From NCBI GenBank assembly GCA_024636405.1, contig JAGXHC010000270.1, positions 1-26,128 on the forward strand: a stretch of 26,128 nucleotides of DNA, read 5' to 3'. Both the position numbers and the translations under genes were made by a program. The notes under the pieces were generated by a model. The model made no database searches. It saw nothing but the letters and a program-made list of their open reading frames with translations, and was not told the origin of the DNA. Origin of the DNA: Sulfitobacter sp. (GTDB taxonomy: Bacteria; Pseudomonadota; Alphaproteobacteria; Rhodobacterales; Rhodobacteraceae). Position 1 is the stretch's first letter. Every line of letters starts with the position of its first letter. Below are positions 7,680 through 14,909 of this stretch, in pieces.

Positions 7680-9218
7680 ATGGCGGAATCAGCACGACGG
7701 ACACGCGGTGGCGGTGGCGCTGCGCGGCGCGCCGAGCGGAGTGCGGTGTCATTCGAGACAGCCCGCTTTATCGAGCGCAACATCCCCAATTTCGAGGTGC
7801 TGAACGAAGAGGCGCTTCAGATCATCGAGACCAATGCCGATATTATCCTGGAAGAGATCGGTGTTAATTTTCCGGACAACCCGGCGGCGCTCGCGCTTTG
7901 GCGCGAGGCGGGTGCGGATGTGGACGGTGACCGCGTGCGCATCCCCAAGGGGTTGGCGCGCGAACTGTGCAAAACCGCCCCTTCTGAGTATACCCAGCAT
8001 GCGCGCAACCCGGAGCGCAACGTTGTTGTAGGGGGCCGCAATCTGGTGCTGGCCCCGGTGTACGGCCCACCCTTTGTGCGCGATGCCGCGGGTGGGCGCC
8101 GCTATGCCACCATGTCGGATTTCAACAAATTCGTAAAACTGGCCTATATGTCGAAGTGGCTGCACCATTCCGGCGGCACGGTTTGCGAACCGACGGACAT
8201 TCCCGTCAACAAGCGGCATCTTGACATGCTGCACGCGCATATGACGCTGAGCGATAAGCCCTTTATGGGGTCAGTGACCGAACCGTCGCGCGCGCAGGAC
8301 AGTGTGGACATGTGCGGCGTTCTGTTTGGCGATCAGTTCGTGCAGGACAACACGGTGATGACCTCGCTGATCAACATCAACTCACCCATGACCTTTGACG
8401 ACGTGATGATGGGGGCACTTGAGATTTACGCGCGCAACAACCAGGCCTGCATCATTTCGCCCTTTATTGTGGGCGGGGCCATGGCGCCGGTCAGTGTCAT
8501 GGGAACGCTGACACAGGTTCTGGCCGAGGTTCTGGCCGGTATCGCCTACAGCCAGTTGGTACGCAAAGGTGCGCCGGTCATCTTCGGGGCTTTTGTGACG
8601 TCGATCGACATGAACTCGGGCGCCCCGACCTTTGGCACGCCGGAGGCTGCGCATATTACCTATGGTGCGGGGCAATTGGCGCGGCGGATGAACCTGCCGT
8701 TCCGTTCGGCCGGATCATTCTGTGGCTCCAAACTGCCGGATGCACAGGCCGCCTATGAGACGTCCAACAGCCTCAACATGGGGCTGCTGTCAGGCGTCAA
8801 CTTCATGCTGCATGCCTGTGGCTGGCTTGAAGGGGGGCTGGTCAGCAGTTTCGAGAAATTCGTGATGGATGCCGATCAGCTGGGCACTTTGCACCATTTG
8901 GCGAGAGGTGTTGAAATCGACGAGAACGCCCAGGCTATGGACGCGATCCGCGAAGTCGGGCCGGGCGGTCATTATCTGGGCTGTGCCCATACCCAAGCCA
9001 ACTTCAAGGCCGCATTTTGGAAGTCTGACCTGCTGGATTACAAGCCATTTGAAACCTGGCAGGACGAAGGTGCGCGCGACACGCAGACGCTTGCGTCGGT
9101 GCGGGTCGAAAAGATGTTGGGTGATTACCAACAGCCGCCGATGGACCCCGCGATCCGCGAAGCGCTTGATGCCTTCGTGAGCCAAAGAAAAGCCGCAGAG
9201 CCCGACAGCTTTATGTAA
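7680..9218 (+). CDS. MttB-family (trimethylamine methyltransferase-like) protein, non-pyrrolysine
   Basis: This 512-residue protein belongs to the MttB superfamily of corrinoid-dependent methyltransferases, TIM-barrel enzymes that pass a methyl group from a methylamine or betaine to a cobalamin protein. The family features I see are an N-terminal ETNADIILEEIGV segment (about 49-61), a glycine-rich GGAMAPVSVMGTL stretch in the middle (about 265-277), and a C-terminal CGWLEGGL segment (about 380-387). The reading frame has no internal amber codon, so it is not the pyrrolysine-containing trimethylamine enzyme; relatives without pyrrolysine include glycine betaine methyltransferases. The N-terminus is Arg/Gly-rich. 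No corrinoid protein, reactivase or MtbA-like gene is nearby. AAGGGGA precedes the ATG. Its 3' end overlaps the convergent DUF6477-like gene by 8 bp. Confidence 0.88.
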   Translation: MAESARRTRGGGGAARRAERSAVSFETARFIERNIPNFEVLNEEALQIIETNADIILEEIGVNFPDNPAALALWREAGADVDGDRVRIPKGLARELCKTAPSEYTQHARNPERNVVVGGRNLVLAPVYGPPFVRDAAGGRRYATMSDFNKFVKLAYMSKWLHHSGGTVCEPTDIPVNKRHLDMLHAHMTLSDKPFMGSVTEPSRAQDSVDMCGVLFGDQFVQDNTVMTSLININSPMTFDDVMMGALEIYARNNQACIISPFIVGGAMAPVSVMGTLTQVLAEVLAGIAYSQLVRKGAPVIFGAFVTSIDMNSGAPTFGTPEAAHITYGAGQLARRMNLPFRSAGSFCGSKLPDAQAAYETSNSLNMGLLSGVNFMLHACGWLEGGLVSSFEKFVMDADQLGTLHHLARGVEIDENAQAMDAIREVGPGGHYLGCAHTQANFKAAFWKSDLLDYKPFETWQDEGARDTQTLASVRVEKMLGDYQQPPMDPAIREALDAFVSQRKAAEPDSFM

Positions 9219-9510
9219 GCTCCCGCTGCCGGGCGGCGCGCAGGATGCGCGCCTCGCCCACCATCGCGATCAGGACATCAACGTGGCGGATCAGGCTATA
9301 GCCTGCATCCGCCGCACGTCTGCTGATGTCCAGTTCCGCCTCTATCTCCATCAGCCGCAACAAGGCCAGCGTATGGCGCGGCACATTGCCGAACCCCAGC
9401 AGGCGCGGCAAATGCGTGTTTCGGCGATAATCTTCGGCACCGATCCGGGCCGCGCGCATCAACAGTCGTGGACGGTGCAGCGCCTGGAGCATGGTCATTA
9501 CATCTTGCAT
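9211..9510 (-). CDS. DUF6477-like small protein (Rhodobacteraceae)
   Basis: I place the start at ATG 9510, preceded by AAAGGA with good spacing, giving 99 residues; an upstream in-frame ATG would add 22 residues of unlikely composition. The N-terminus reads MQDVMTMLQALHRPRLLMRAAR and continues to DYRRNTHLPRLLG, which I recognise as the pattern of the DUF6477 family found in Rhodobacteraceae. The rest is helical and strongly basic (many Arg), ending in ARILRAARQRELT. No transmembrane segment or catalytic motif is visible, and function is unknown. It is divergent from the DUF6456-like regulator gene and shares a 260-base intergenic region with it. Confidence 0.75.
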   Translation of the reverse strand: MQDVMTMLQALHRPRLLMRAARIGAEDYRRNTHLPRLLGFGNVPRHTLALLRLMEIEAELDISRRAADAGYSLIRHVDVLIAMVGEARILRAARQRELT

Positions 9511-9669
9511 GGCAGTTTCCTTTAACCGTGAGGGCAAGAGGCGAGTCACCCCTTGGAAGCACCGACCTTGCCACAACTTGGGCGGGTGTTGCGCGGGCGG
9601 GCAAATAGCCGGACGCCGCTTTCACGACTGTTTATCTTTTGGAAACAATGATCACCAAACAAGAAGATT

Positions 9670-9685
9670 TTAACGAACGGGTAAC
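9670..9685 (+). promoter_or_regulatory. Candidate CtrA-binding site
   Basis: TTAA, seven bases, then GTAAC matches the alphaproteobacterial CtrA consensus TTAA-N7-TTAAC with one mismatch. It lies about 100 bases before the DUF6456-like start and 18 bases before the first DnaA box. One-mismatch sites occur by chance, so this is suggestive only because of its neighbours. Confidence 0.4.
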
Positions 9686-9703
9686 CAGTGCATCTTTAGG
9701 TTG

Positions 9704-9724
9704 TGTGGATAAATATGTGGATAA
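9704..9724 (-). promoter_or_regulatory. Two perfect tandem DnaA boxes
   Basis: The 9-mer TGTGGATAA occurs at 9704-9712 and again at 9716-9724, in the same direction with a 3-base ATA spacer. Its complement is TTATCCACA, the highest-affinity DnaA box. Two exact copies in 21 bases are very unlikely by chance in high-GC DNA. They stand 46 bases before the chosen DUF6456-like start, where a transcription regulator would bind. This suggests that DnaA controls this gene or its divergent neighbour. Confidence 0.75.
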
Positions 9725-9770
9725 CCATCAACGGCGCTTCGGTGTTCGCTCTGGCGACGAAAGGACTTCA

Positions 9771-10898
9771 TTGAATATGCAGACGGAATTGCAATCAAAT
9801 TCGCTGCCTGCGTGGGTGCCTGAGGGCGCAATGCACTATATCGCGCACACTGAACAAGGGCGCCCGATCCGCGCACTTGCACGCGATGCGGGATGTCACG
9901 CCTCGACGATCCTGCGCCAGATCCGACGCATTGAAACACGCCGGGACGACCCACTTGTGGATGCCGCGTTGCGCTCACTTGGGGCGGTCCACTTGCAGCT
10001 CCCGGATGCGATCCCGCCAACAGCCCGCACGGAGCGACATATCATGACCGACCCGTCCACCGACACTTTGCCTGATGATGCCAAACTGACCCGCGAAGCC
10101 CTGCGCATTCTGCGCAGATTGTGCGAAACCGGTGCGGTGCTTGCGGTTGCTACAGGGATGGAAAAGGCCGTGGTTGTGCGCGACACGGCCAGTGGCGGTA
10201 ACACCCGCACCGCAGTTGTGGATGCGGCTGTGGCACAGGCGATGGCGCTGAAGGATTGGATTTCGGCGGCAAACACCGGCCGGATTGTGCGCTATCACAT
10301 CACCGCAGCGGGGCGGGCCGCACTGGCGCGCCTGCTGGCGCGGGTCGAAAACGCGCAGGCTGCCGCGACGGGCTTTGCTGATGCACAAACGCCCTTTCGG
10401 GGTGCCGTGGGAGATGGCGAAATTGACGACGAGAGCGGTGCGCGGCGGCGCATCAGATATAATCTGGCCGAAAGTCCGTTGTCCGGGCTCGCGCGGCGAC
10501 GTGACCGGAGCGGTAAGGTATTTCTCAGCGATGATCTGGTCCATGCCGGAGAACGGCTGCGCGAAGATTTCGAATTGGCGCAAATGGGGCCACGTGTGTC
10601 ACAGAACTGGGAAAAATTCCTTACCGGGGGCGGGCGTGTCGGGTATTGCCCCGACACAAATGTGGACCACGCGCCAGCAGATGCGCGCGCGCGCGTGGTG
10701 GCGGCACTGGCGGATCTGGGTCCGGGGCTGTCGGATGTGGTGTTGCGATGCTGTTGCTATCTCGAAGGTCTGGAAATCGCGGAAAAGCGGCTGGGCTGGT
10801 CCGCCCGATCCGGCAAGATCGTGCTGCGCATCGCGCTGATGCGGCTTCAGCGGCATTATCAGGAAACCATTGGGCCGGGCGGGCCGATGATCGGCTAG
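9771..10898 (+). CDS. DUF6456 helix-turn-helix protein, likely DNA-binding regulator
   Basis: I choose TTG 9771 (375 residues) because AAGGA ends 5 nt before it; ATG 9777 two codons later is the alternative. A longer frame from 9639 is rejected because it would place the DnaA boxes inside the gene. The N-terminal part contains a helix-turn-helix (PIRALARDAGCHASTILRQI, about residues 32-51). A middle region rich in Ala and Arg follows. The C-terminal part, from NLAESPLSGLARRRD through VSQNWEKFL to CCCYLEGLEIAEKRLGW and LRIALMRLQRHY, is the DUF6456 pattern of alphaproteobacteria. The last segment looks like a second helix-turn-helix. Function is unknown; a cell-cycle or chromosome-linked role is inferred from the upstream DnaA boxes. 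A strong terminator follows. Confidence 0.82.
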   Translation: MNMQTELQSNSLPAWVPEGAMHYIAHTEQGRPIRALARDAGCHASTILRQIRRIETRRDDPLVDAALRSLGAVHLQLPDAIPPTARTERHIMTDPSTDTLPDDAKLTREALRILRRLCETGAVLAVATGMEKAVVVRDTASGGNTRTAVVDAAVAQAMALKDWISAANTGRIVRYHITAAGRAALARLLARVENAQAAATGFADAQTPFRGAVGDGEIDDESGARRRIRYNLAESPLSGLARRRDRSGKVFLSDDLVHAGERLREDFELAQMGPRVSQNWEKFLTGGGRVGYCPDTNVDHAPADARARVVAALADLGPGLSDVVLRCCCYLEGLEIAEKRLGWSARSGKIVLRIALMRLQRHYQETIGPGGPMIG

Positions 10899-10923
10899 AT
10901 CACGCCTTCCGAGACCCTGCATA

Positions 10924-10959
10924 ATGGCGCGGCCGCCCCTCCCGGCCGCGCCATTTTTT
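10924..10959 (+). terminator. Rho-independent terminator after the DUF6456-like gene
   Basis: A perfect 12-bp stem, 10924-10935 paired with 10943-10954, has a 7-nt pyrimidine loop and is followed by T up to 10959 (six T in all). It is 26 bases past the stop codon and isolates lipA from upstream transcription. Confidence 0.95.
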
Positions 10960-11072
10960 CACGATTCCGTTTGCGCAATTAGGTTCCGCGCTGCATGGCA
11001 GCGTTGCGCAAGGCGGGTCTTTTGTCTGCGCATGAATATGGTAAGGTGGCTCGAACCAACCTGAGGCCCTTC

Positions 11073-12026
11073 ATGCGCGATCTGAAAATCCCCGAGCAGC
11101 GCCACCCCGAAAAAGCCCGCCGCCCGGACAATCCGCAGCCGAAAAAGCCGTCATGGATCAGGGTGAAGGCGCCCGGAGGCAAAGGCTATGCCGACACTGC
11201 CAAAATCATGCGCGACAACAAGCTGGTGACTGTCTGCGAAGAGGCAGGATGCCCCAATGTGGGTGAATGTTGGAGCCAGGGCCACGCCACAATGATGATA
11301 ATGGGCGAGGTCTGTACCCGCGCCTGTACCTTTTGCAACATCGCCACCGGCAAGCCGCCAGAAGCGCTTGATGTGTTCGAGCCGGGGCGCGTGGCGGATG
11401 CGGTGGCCAAACTGGGGTTGAAACATGTGGTCATCACCTCTGTGGACCGCGACGATATCGAAGACGGCGGGGCGGAGCATTTTTCGCAGACGATCCGCGC
11501 CATACGGCACCGCAGCCCCGACACAACGATCGAGATCCTGACGCCCGATTTCATTCGCTGCGACCCTGCCGTGCTGGAAAAAGTTGTCGAGGCGCGGCCG
11601 GATGTCTTTAATCACAATCTGGAAACTGTGCCCGGTCTTTATCCAGAGGTGCGGCCCGGCGCACGGTATTTCCATTCGCTGCGGCTTTTGCAGCGGGTCA
11701 AAGAGCTTGATCCTTCGATGTTCACAAAATCCGGCATCATGGTCGGTCTGGGTGAAGAGCGGCAGGCCGTGATGCAGGTGATGGAGGATATGCGCGCCGC
11801 AGATATTGATTTTCTGACCATCGGGCAATACCTGCAGCCGACGCCAAAGCATCACCGCGTCGACCGCTTTGTTCATCCTGATGAATTTGCGGCTTATGAA
11901 AAGTCGGCCTATGGCAAGGGGTTCTTGATGGTTTCGGCCACGCCGCTGACGCGGTCAAGCTATCACGCGGGCGATGACTTTGCGCGACTGCGCGCGGCGC
12001 GCAATCGCAAACTTGGCATTGCCTAG
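11073..12026 (+). CDS. lipA: Lipoyl synthase
   Basis: This radical SAM enzyme inserts two sulfurs into octanoyl groups on the E2 and GcvH proteins to make lipoyl cofactor. With the start at ATG 11073 (TGAGG ends 6 nt upstream) it has 317 residues, the normal family length. An upstream in-frame ATG at 10995 adds an unconserved 26 residues and is rejected. The auxiliary cluster cysteines are Cys55, Cys60 and Cys66 ([12 protein letters not shown]); the radical SAM cluster is Cys81, Cys85, Cys88 (CTRACTFC). [13 protein letters not shown] and the C-terminal [10 protein letters not shown], whose serine ligates the auxiliary cluster, are also present. In many alphaproteobacteria lipA is next to the coq10/ratA-like gene; here cytochrome and hpt genes stand between them. 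Confidence 0.98.
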   Translation: MRDLKIPEQRHPEKARRPDNPQPKKPSWIRVKAPGGKGYADTAKIMRDNKLVTVCEEAGCPNVGECWSQGHATMMIMGEVCTRACTFCNIATGKPPEALDVFEPGRVADAVAKLGLKHVVITSVDRDDIEDGGAEHFSQTIRAIRHRSPDTTIEILTPDFIRCDPAVLEKVVEARPDVFNHNLETVPGLYPEVRPGARYFHSLRLLQRVKELDPSMFTKSGIMVGLGEERQAVMQVMEDMRAADIDFLTIGQYLQPTPKHHRVDRFVHPDEFAAYEKSAYGKGFLMVSATPLTRSSYHAGDDFARLRAARNRKLGIA

Positions 12027-12080
12027 CGCAGATTGTTAATAGTTTACGCAGTATCGTTTTGATTCTGTGCGAGAGGTTTG

Positions 12081-12125
12081 CTGGGGCGCTGCCCCAGACC
12101 CCGGGATATTTGTAGCCAGAAGAAA
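12081..12125. repeat. Intergenic repeat-like element with GC-rich palindrome
   Basis: CTGGGGC (12081-12087) pairs with GCCCCAG (12091-12097) around a 3-nt loop, followed by ACCCCGGGATATTTGTAGCCAGAAGAA to 12125 without any reading frame. From memory this layout (GC hairpin, then CCGGGATATTT and a GCCAGA-like tail) resembles a dispersed intergenic element common in Rhodobacteraceae. It lies between the convergent lipA and cytochrome genes, where it may act as a two-way terminator. Only one copy is in this window. Confidence 0.55.
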
Positions 12126-12170
12126 TAGGGCGCGGCGCGAGGGCGGTCAGCGGAGATTCAGTCCGCCAAC

Positions 12171-13100
12171 TCAGTCCGTCAGAGGCGGCACAGCTTTGAG
12201 GTAGGCGGCAATCGCTGCGCGGTCTGATTCGGGTAATTGCGCCAGATTGCTCACAACTTCGGCCATCTCACCGCCTGCGGTGTCATAATCAGGCGTGAAG
12301 CCGGAGGTGAAATACTCTACCAGATCGGCTGTGGACCAATCCAGTTTGCCGACTGTGATATTGGGTATCGTGCCTTTGCCTGAGGGATTTGGCGCGCCGC
12401 CCAACCATGCGCCCCGGTTCAGTGCCCCCAAGGCATTGCGTTTTGTGTGACATTCCCCGCAATGGCCAAGCCCTTCGGCCAGATAGCGGCCCCGTGCAAT
12501 TTCCGGGTCGAGATCGCCGCCAAGAACGTAGTCTTCGGACATGAACAAGGCCTTCCATAGCCCGAGACCGCGACGAATGTTGAATGGAAAACCGACGTCG
12601 TGATGCGTGGTGGGCATGTCAGAGGCGGGCAGGGTGCGCATATAGGCAAACAGGTCCGCGACATCCGCCGGTAAAAGATGGACATAGGCGGTATAAGGAA
12701 ACGCGGGATAATAGTGCTGTCCATCTGGCGACACCCCTTTTGTCAGCGCGCGCGCGAACTGCGGCAAGGTCCAGTTTCCGATGCCATGATCAGGATCTGG
12801 CGAGATATTGGGCGCATAGAAGGTGCCGAAATCGCTTGCGAAAGCCAGACCGCCCGACAACACCAGTTTTGCCTCGGCCTCCGCTTCTGGTGCGGCGTGA
12901 CAGGACACGCAACCACCCGCCGCAAAGATCAGCTTGCCCGCGTCCGCATCAGGCACATGGCCCGATGCGTAATCGTTGGAAATGGTCGCAGGCCAAGTCA
13001 ACACCCAGAAAAGGCCCGCGCCCAAAACCGCGCAGGCCAATAGAATTAATCCGATCAGGCGCACGTCGGGATCAGTTTTCGGGCCCGCGGTATGTCTCAT
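12171..13100 (-). CDS. Membrane-anchored diheme cytochrome c
   Basis: The start chosen is ATG 13100 (309 residues); a start at 13175 would extend far into the upstream cytochrome gene. A single hydrophobic helix at about 14-36 anchors the protein, with the rest in the periplasm. Two heme sites are present: CVSCH at 64-68 and CGECH at 214-218, each heading a cytochrome c domain of about 140 residues. FYAPNISPDPDHGIGNW (94-110) and the later TIPNITVGKLDWS follow the two hemes in the manner of the cytochrome subunits of alcohol or aldehyde dehydrogenases. It overlaps the upstream class II cytochrome gene by 29 bp, so the two are coupled and probably work as an electron-transfer pair. The partner dehydrogenase or oxidase is not in the window. 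Confidence 0.9.
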   Translation of the reverse strand: MRHTAGPKTDPDVRLIGLILLACAVLGAGLFWVLTWPATISNDYASGHVPDADAGKLIFAAGGCVSCHAAPEAEAEAKLVLSGGLAFASDFGTFYAPNISPDPDHGIGNWTLPQFARALTKGVSPDGQHYYPAFPYTAYVHLLPADVADLFAYMRTLPASDMPTTHHDVGFPFNIRRGLGLWKALFMSEDYVLGGDLDPEIARGRYLAEGLGHCGECHTKRNALGALNRGAWLGGAPNPSGKGTIPNITVGKLDWSTADLVEYFTSGFTPDYDTAGGEMAEVVSNLAQLPESDRAAIAAYLKAVPPLTD

Positions 13101-13554
13101 GGCAGGCCTTGCAGGCGCCGCCGATGGCCCCCATGCCGGCTTTGAGCGAGTCCACGTCCGTACCCGCCGCGTCAATCATCGCGGCGCTCGCCTTTTCAAG
13201 AGCCGCGAATTTTTCGGCAAACCCCGCAGCATCGGTCCAGATTTCGGCTTTTGCGCGCGTGTCTTTCGCCGTGCCCTGTTCAGTGCCCTCAATCCACATG
13301 GTGCTGGTGTTCAACATCGCAGCGGCGTGCAGATTGGACGCTGCGGCCTTGGCTTCTTCGGCGTTGTATTCCGTTTCGCCCTTGGCCATCGCACCAAGAA
13401 TTCCGGTGTGATATCCGATCAATTGCATCTGCGCTTGCCGAGCGTTTACTGCCCCTTCATGGGCCTTGTCGATATGCGACGCTGCCATAACGGCGGTTGC
13501 AAGTCCCGTAATGGCCAAAACAGCCACTGGCAGTTTTCCGAAAAATTTGAACAT
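13072..13554 (-). CDS. Class II cytochrome c (c'/c-556 family), periplasmic
   Basis: This 160-residue protein has a signal peptide (hydrophobic 8-23, cleavage near AVMA-ASH at 24/25). The mature part is a four-helix bundle of the cytochrome c' family with its single heme site CKACH (148-152) near the C-terminus, followed by ETYRG as in many members. Met43 in ARQAQMQLIG, in the first helix, is placed to be the sixth ligand as in low-spin c-556, rather than the empty site of true c'. It is preceded by AGGGAG and a possible promoter, and its 3' end overlaps the diheme cytochrome by 29 bp. Electron transfer in the periplasm is likely; the donor and acceptor are unknown. Confidence 0.92.
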   Translation of the reverse strand: MFKFFGKLPVAVLAITGLATAVMAASHIDKAHEGAVNARQAQMQLIGYHTGILGAMAKGETEYNAEEAKAAASNLHAAAMLNTSTMWIEGTEQGTAKDTRAKAEIWTDAAGFAEKFAALEKASAAMIDAAGTDVDSLKAGMGAIGGACKACHETYRGPEN

Positions 13555-13578
13555 GTTGTTCTCCCTGTTGACGTGCGA

Positions 13579-13606
13579 ATGCTAACACGGGACTGTGATG
13601 TTGCAA
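13579..13606 (-). promoter_or_regulatory. Possible promoter of the cytochrome pair
   Basis: On the minus strand TTGCAA (13606-13601) and TAGCAT (13584-13579) are spaced by 16 bases, about 25 bases before the class II cytochrome start. Match to the sigma-70 type consensus is moderate, and a T-run lies just upstream. Confidence 0.35.
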
Positions 13607-13640
13607 AAAACATTGATGTGATCAGGGCGGATAGGCGCCG

Positions 13641-13817
13641 TCAGAAGCCGCGCGGAATACGTTCTGCCGTGGCCCAGTCGGGCCAGTAGCCCAGCCATTC
13701 GATGCCCCAGATCAGCGCGGCAACCGCAATTACGCCGAAAACCAGCTTGACGCGCGCGGCCGACGGCGGATTGCGCGCCCATTTCGACATCCGCATCAGC
13801 CACATCGGATTCATCAT
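13641..13817 (-). CDS. 58-residue membrane protein coupled to hpt
   Basis: This small frame starts at ATG 13817, overlapping the hpt stop as ATGA, and ends at TGA 13641. The N-terminus is basic ([17 protein letters not shown]), followed by one transmembrane helix at about 25-40 ([17 protein letters not shown]) and a short Trp/Tyr-rich tail ([16 protein letters not shown]) expected outside the membrane by the positive-inside rule. The ATGA coupling and clean membrane topology support a real gene. No function is known to me; its tie to hpt might be regulatory or accidental. A different, longer minus-strand frame covering the same DNA is a shadow. Confidence 0.8.
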   Translation of the reverse strand: MMNPMWLMRMSKWARNPPSAARVKLVFGVIAVAALIWGIEWLGYWPDWATAERIPRGF

Positions 13818-14365
13818 GGCGCGTCACCTTCGGTAAACCGTACCGTGCCGATGTAGGGCAGGTTGCGGTTGCGTTGCGCAAAGTCGATGCCGTAGCCCAC
13901 GACAAATTCATCCGGGATCTCGAAACCGGTCCAGTCGGCCTTCAGATCAACCTCCCGGCGGCTTGGCTTGTCCAGCAAGGCGATGGATTTCAACCGCGCA
14001 GGCCCGCGCGAGCGCAACAGGTTCGTGACATGCAAAAGAGTGTGGCCCGTGTCCACGATATCTTCAACCACCAGCACGTCGCGCCCTTCTATGGCGCCGC
14101 GCAAGTCCTTGAGAATACGCACTTCCCGGCTGCTTTCCGTGCCATCGCCATAGCTTGACGCCTCCAGAAAATCGACCTCGATCGGAAGATCCAGTTCGCG
14201 GACAAGATCGGCGATAAACACGAAAGAGCCGCGCAGCAGCCCGACGACTACCAGCTTGTCAGTGCCCACGAATTCATCGTGGATCGCGCGGCACAGCGCC
14301 TCGACTCTTGCGGCGATGGCCTTGGCCGATATCAACTCGTCGATCACATAAGCGCGGTGCGACAT
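13814..14365 (-). CDS. hpt: Hypoxanthine phosphoribosyltransferase
   Basis: This 183-residue cytoplasmic purine salvage enzyme makes IMP (and often GMP) from the free base and PRPP. It has the N-terminal GLLRGSFVF loop (42-50), the flexible-loop [10 protein letters not shown] (70-79), and the PRPP-binding motif [12 protein letters not shown] (99-110) with the acidic Glu101-Asp102 pair. The C-terminal [18 protein letters not shown] segment is the family's purine-binding end. Length is typical (about 180). It is divergent from the coq10/ratA-like gene across 69 bases. AAGGG precedes the ATG. A 58-residue membrane protein gene is coupled downstream. Confidence 0.97.
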   Translation of the reverse strand: MSHRAYVIDELISAKAIAARVEALCRAIHDEFVGTDKLVVVGLLRGSFVFIADLVRELDLPIEVDFLEASSYGDGTESSREVRILKDLRGAIEGRDVLVVEDIVDTGHTLLHVTNLLRSRGPARLKSIALLDKPSRREVDLKADWTGFEIPDEFVVGYGIDFAQRNRNLPYIGTVRFTEGDAP

Positions 14366-14434
14366 GGCATTGCCCTTGAAAGCATGTGGTGAAACAGTGA
14401 GACAAACGGCTAACGCCCCAAATGACGGAAATCA

Positions 14435-14887
14435 ATGCCCACCCATTCAGAAACCCGCCAACTGCCCTATAGCGCGCAACAGATGTATGATCTGGTTGCT
14501 GACGTCGGGCGCTATCCGGAATTCCTGCCGTGGACCGCCGCCGCGCGCATCAAGAGCGATGCGGACAAGGGCGATCACCGCGTGATGGAGGCGGATCTGG
14601 TGATCAGCTTCAAAGTGTTTCGCGAGAGGTTCACCAGTCGGGTCGAATTGTGGCCCGGCGCACGGCGGATCAACACCGAATACCTTGACGGTCCGTTCAA
14701 ACATATGAAATCTAATTGGACTTTTGAGGAGGCAGAGCGCGGATGCACCGTGCATTTCTTCGTTGATTTCGAATTTCGCAATGCCATTCTGCAAAAGATC
14801 ATCGGGGTGGTCTTCAACGAAGCTATGACGCGGGTCGTGCGTGCCTTTGAAAAGCGCGCGGCGGATCTTTATGGGCCTGCCGGATAA
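14435..14887 (+). CDS. Coq10/RatA-like START-domain protein (SRPBCC fold)
   Basis: This 150-residue protein is a single polyketide cyclase/START domain. The opening TRQLPYSAQQMYDLVADVGRYPEFLPW (8-34) is the family signature of Coq10 and the E. coli RatA (YfjG). FTSRVEL and LDGPFKHMKSNWTF (60-100 region) line the hydrophobic cavity. A C-terminal amphipathic helix (VVRAFEKRAADLYG) closes it. In Coq10 the domain binds ubiquinone or a precursor and supports respiration; the toxin name RatA applies to E. coli and is not implied here. A weak ACGGAA site stands before the ATG. It probably shares a transcript with the MmgE/PrpD gene 22 bases downstream. Confidence 0.93.
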   Translation: MPTHSETRQLPYSAQQMYDLVADVGRYPEFLPWTAAARIKSDADKGDHRVMEADLVISFKVFRERFTSRVELWPGARRINTEYLDGPFKHMKSNWTFEEAERGCTVHFFVDFEFRNAILQKIIGVVFNEAMTRVVRAFEKRAADLYGPAG

Positions 14888-14909
14888 GGCCGGATCGGCA
14901 AGGAAACAC

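Noticed and set aside
7680..9218. Pyrrolysine-containing trimethylamine methyltransferase
   Set aside because: The frame has no internal TAG codon, so there is no pyrrolysine position.
9639..9770. Longer N-terminus for the DUF6456-like protein from ATG 9639
   Set aside because: It would put the two DnaA boxes inside coding sequence, and a good ribosome site precedes the later start.
9660..9770. Chromosome replication origin at the DnaA boxes
   Set aside because: Only two boxes are present, there is no long AT-rich unwinding region and no dnaA, parAB or hemE-type neighbour; a regulated promoter is more likely.
9950..10225. Further DnaA-like sequences (TGTGGATGC) inside the DUF6456-like gene
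   Set aside because: They miss two positions of the consensus and fall in coding sequence where GTGGATGC codons are common.
13582..13911. 109-codon minus-strand frame across the end of hpt
   Set aside because: It overlaps both hpt and the 58-residue membrane protein in another frame, and its sequence shows no protein-like pattern; the ATGA-coupled small frame is far better.
14435..14887. RatA toxin of a toxin-antitoxin pair
   Set aside because: The domain is the Coq10 START type and no antitoxin-like gene is adjacent; the neighbour is an MmgE/PrpD enzyme.
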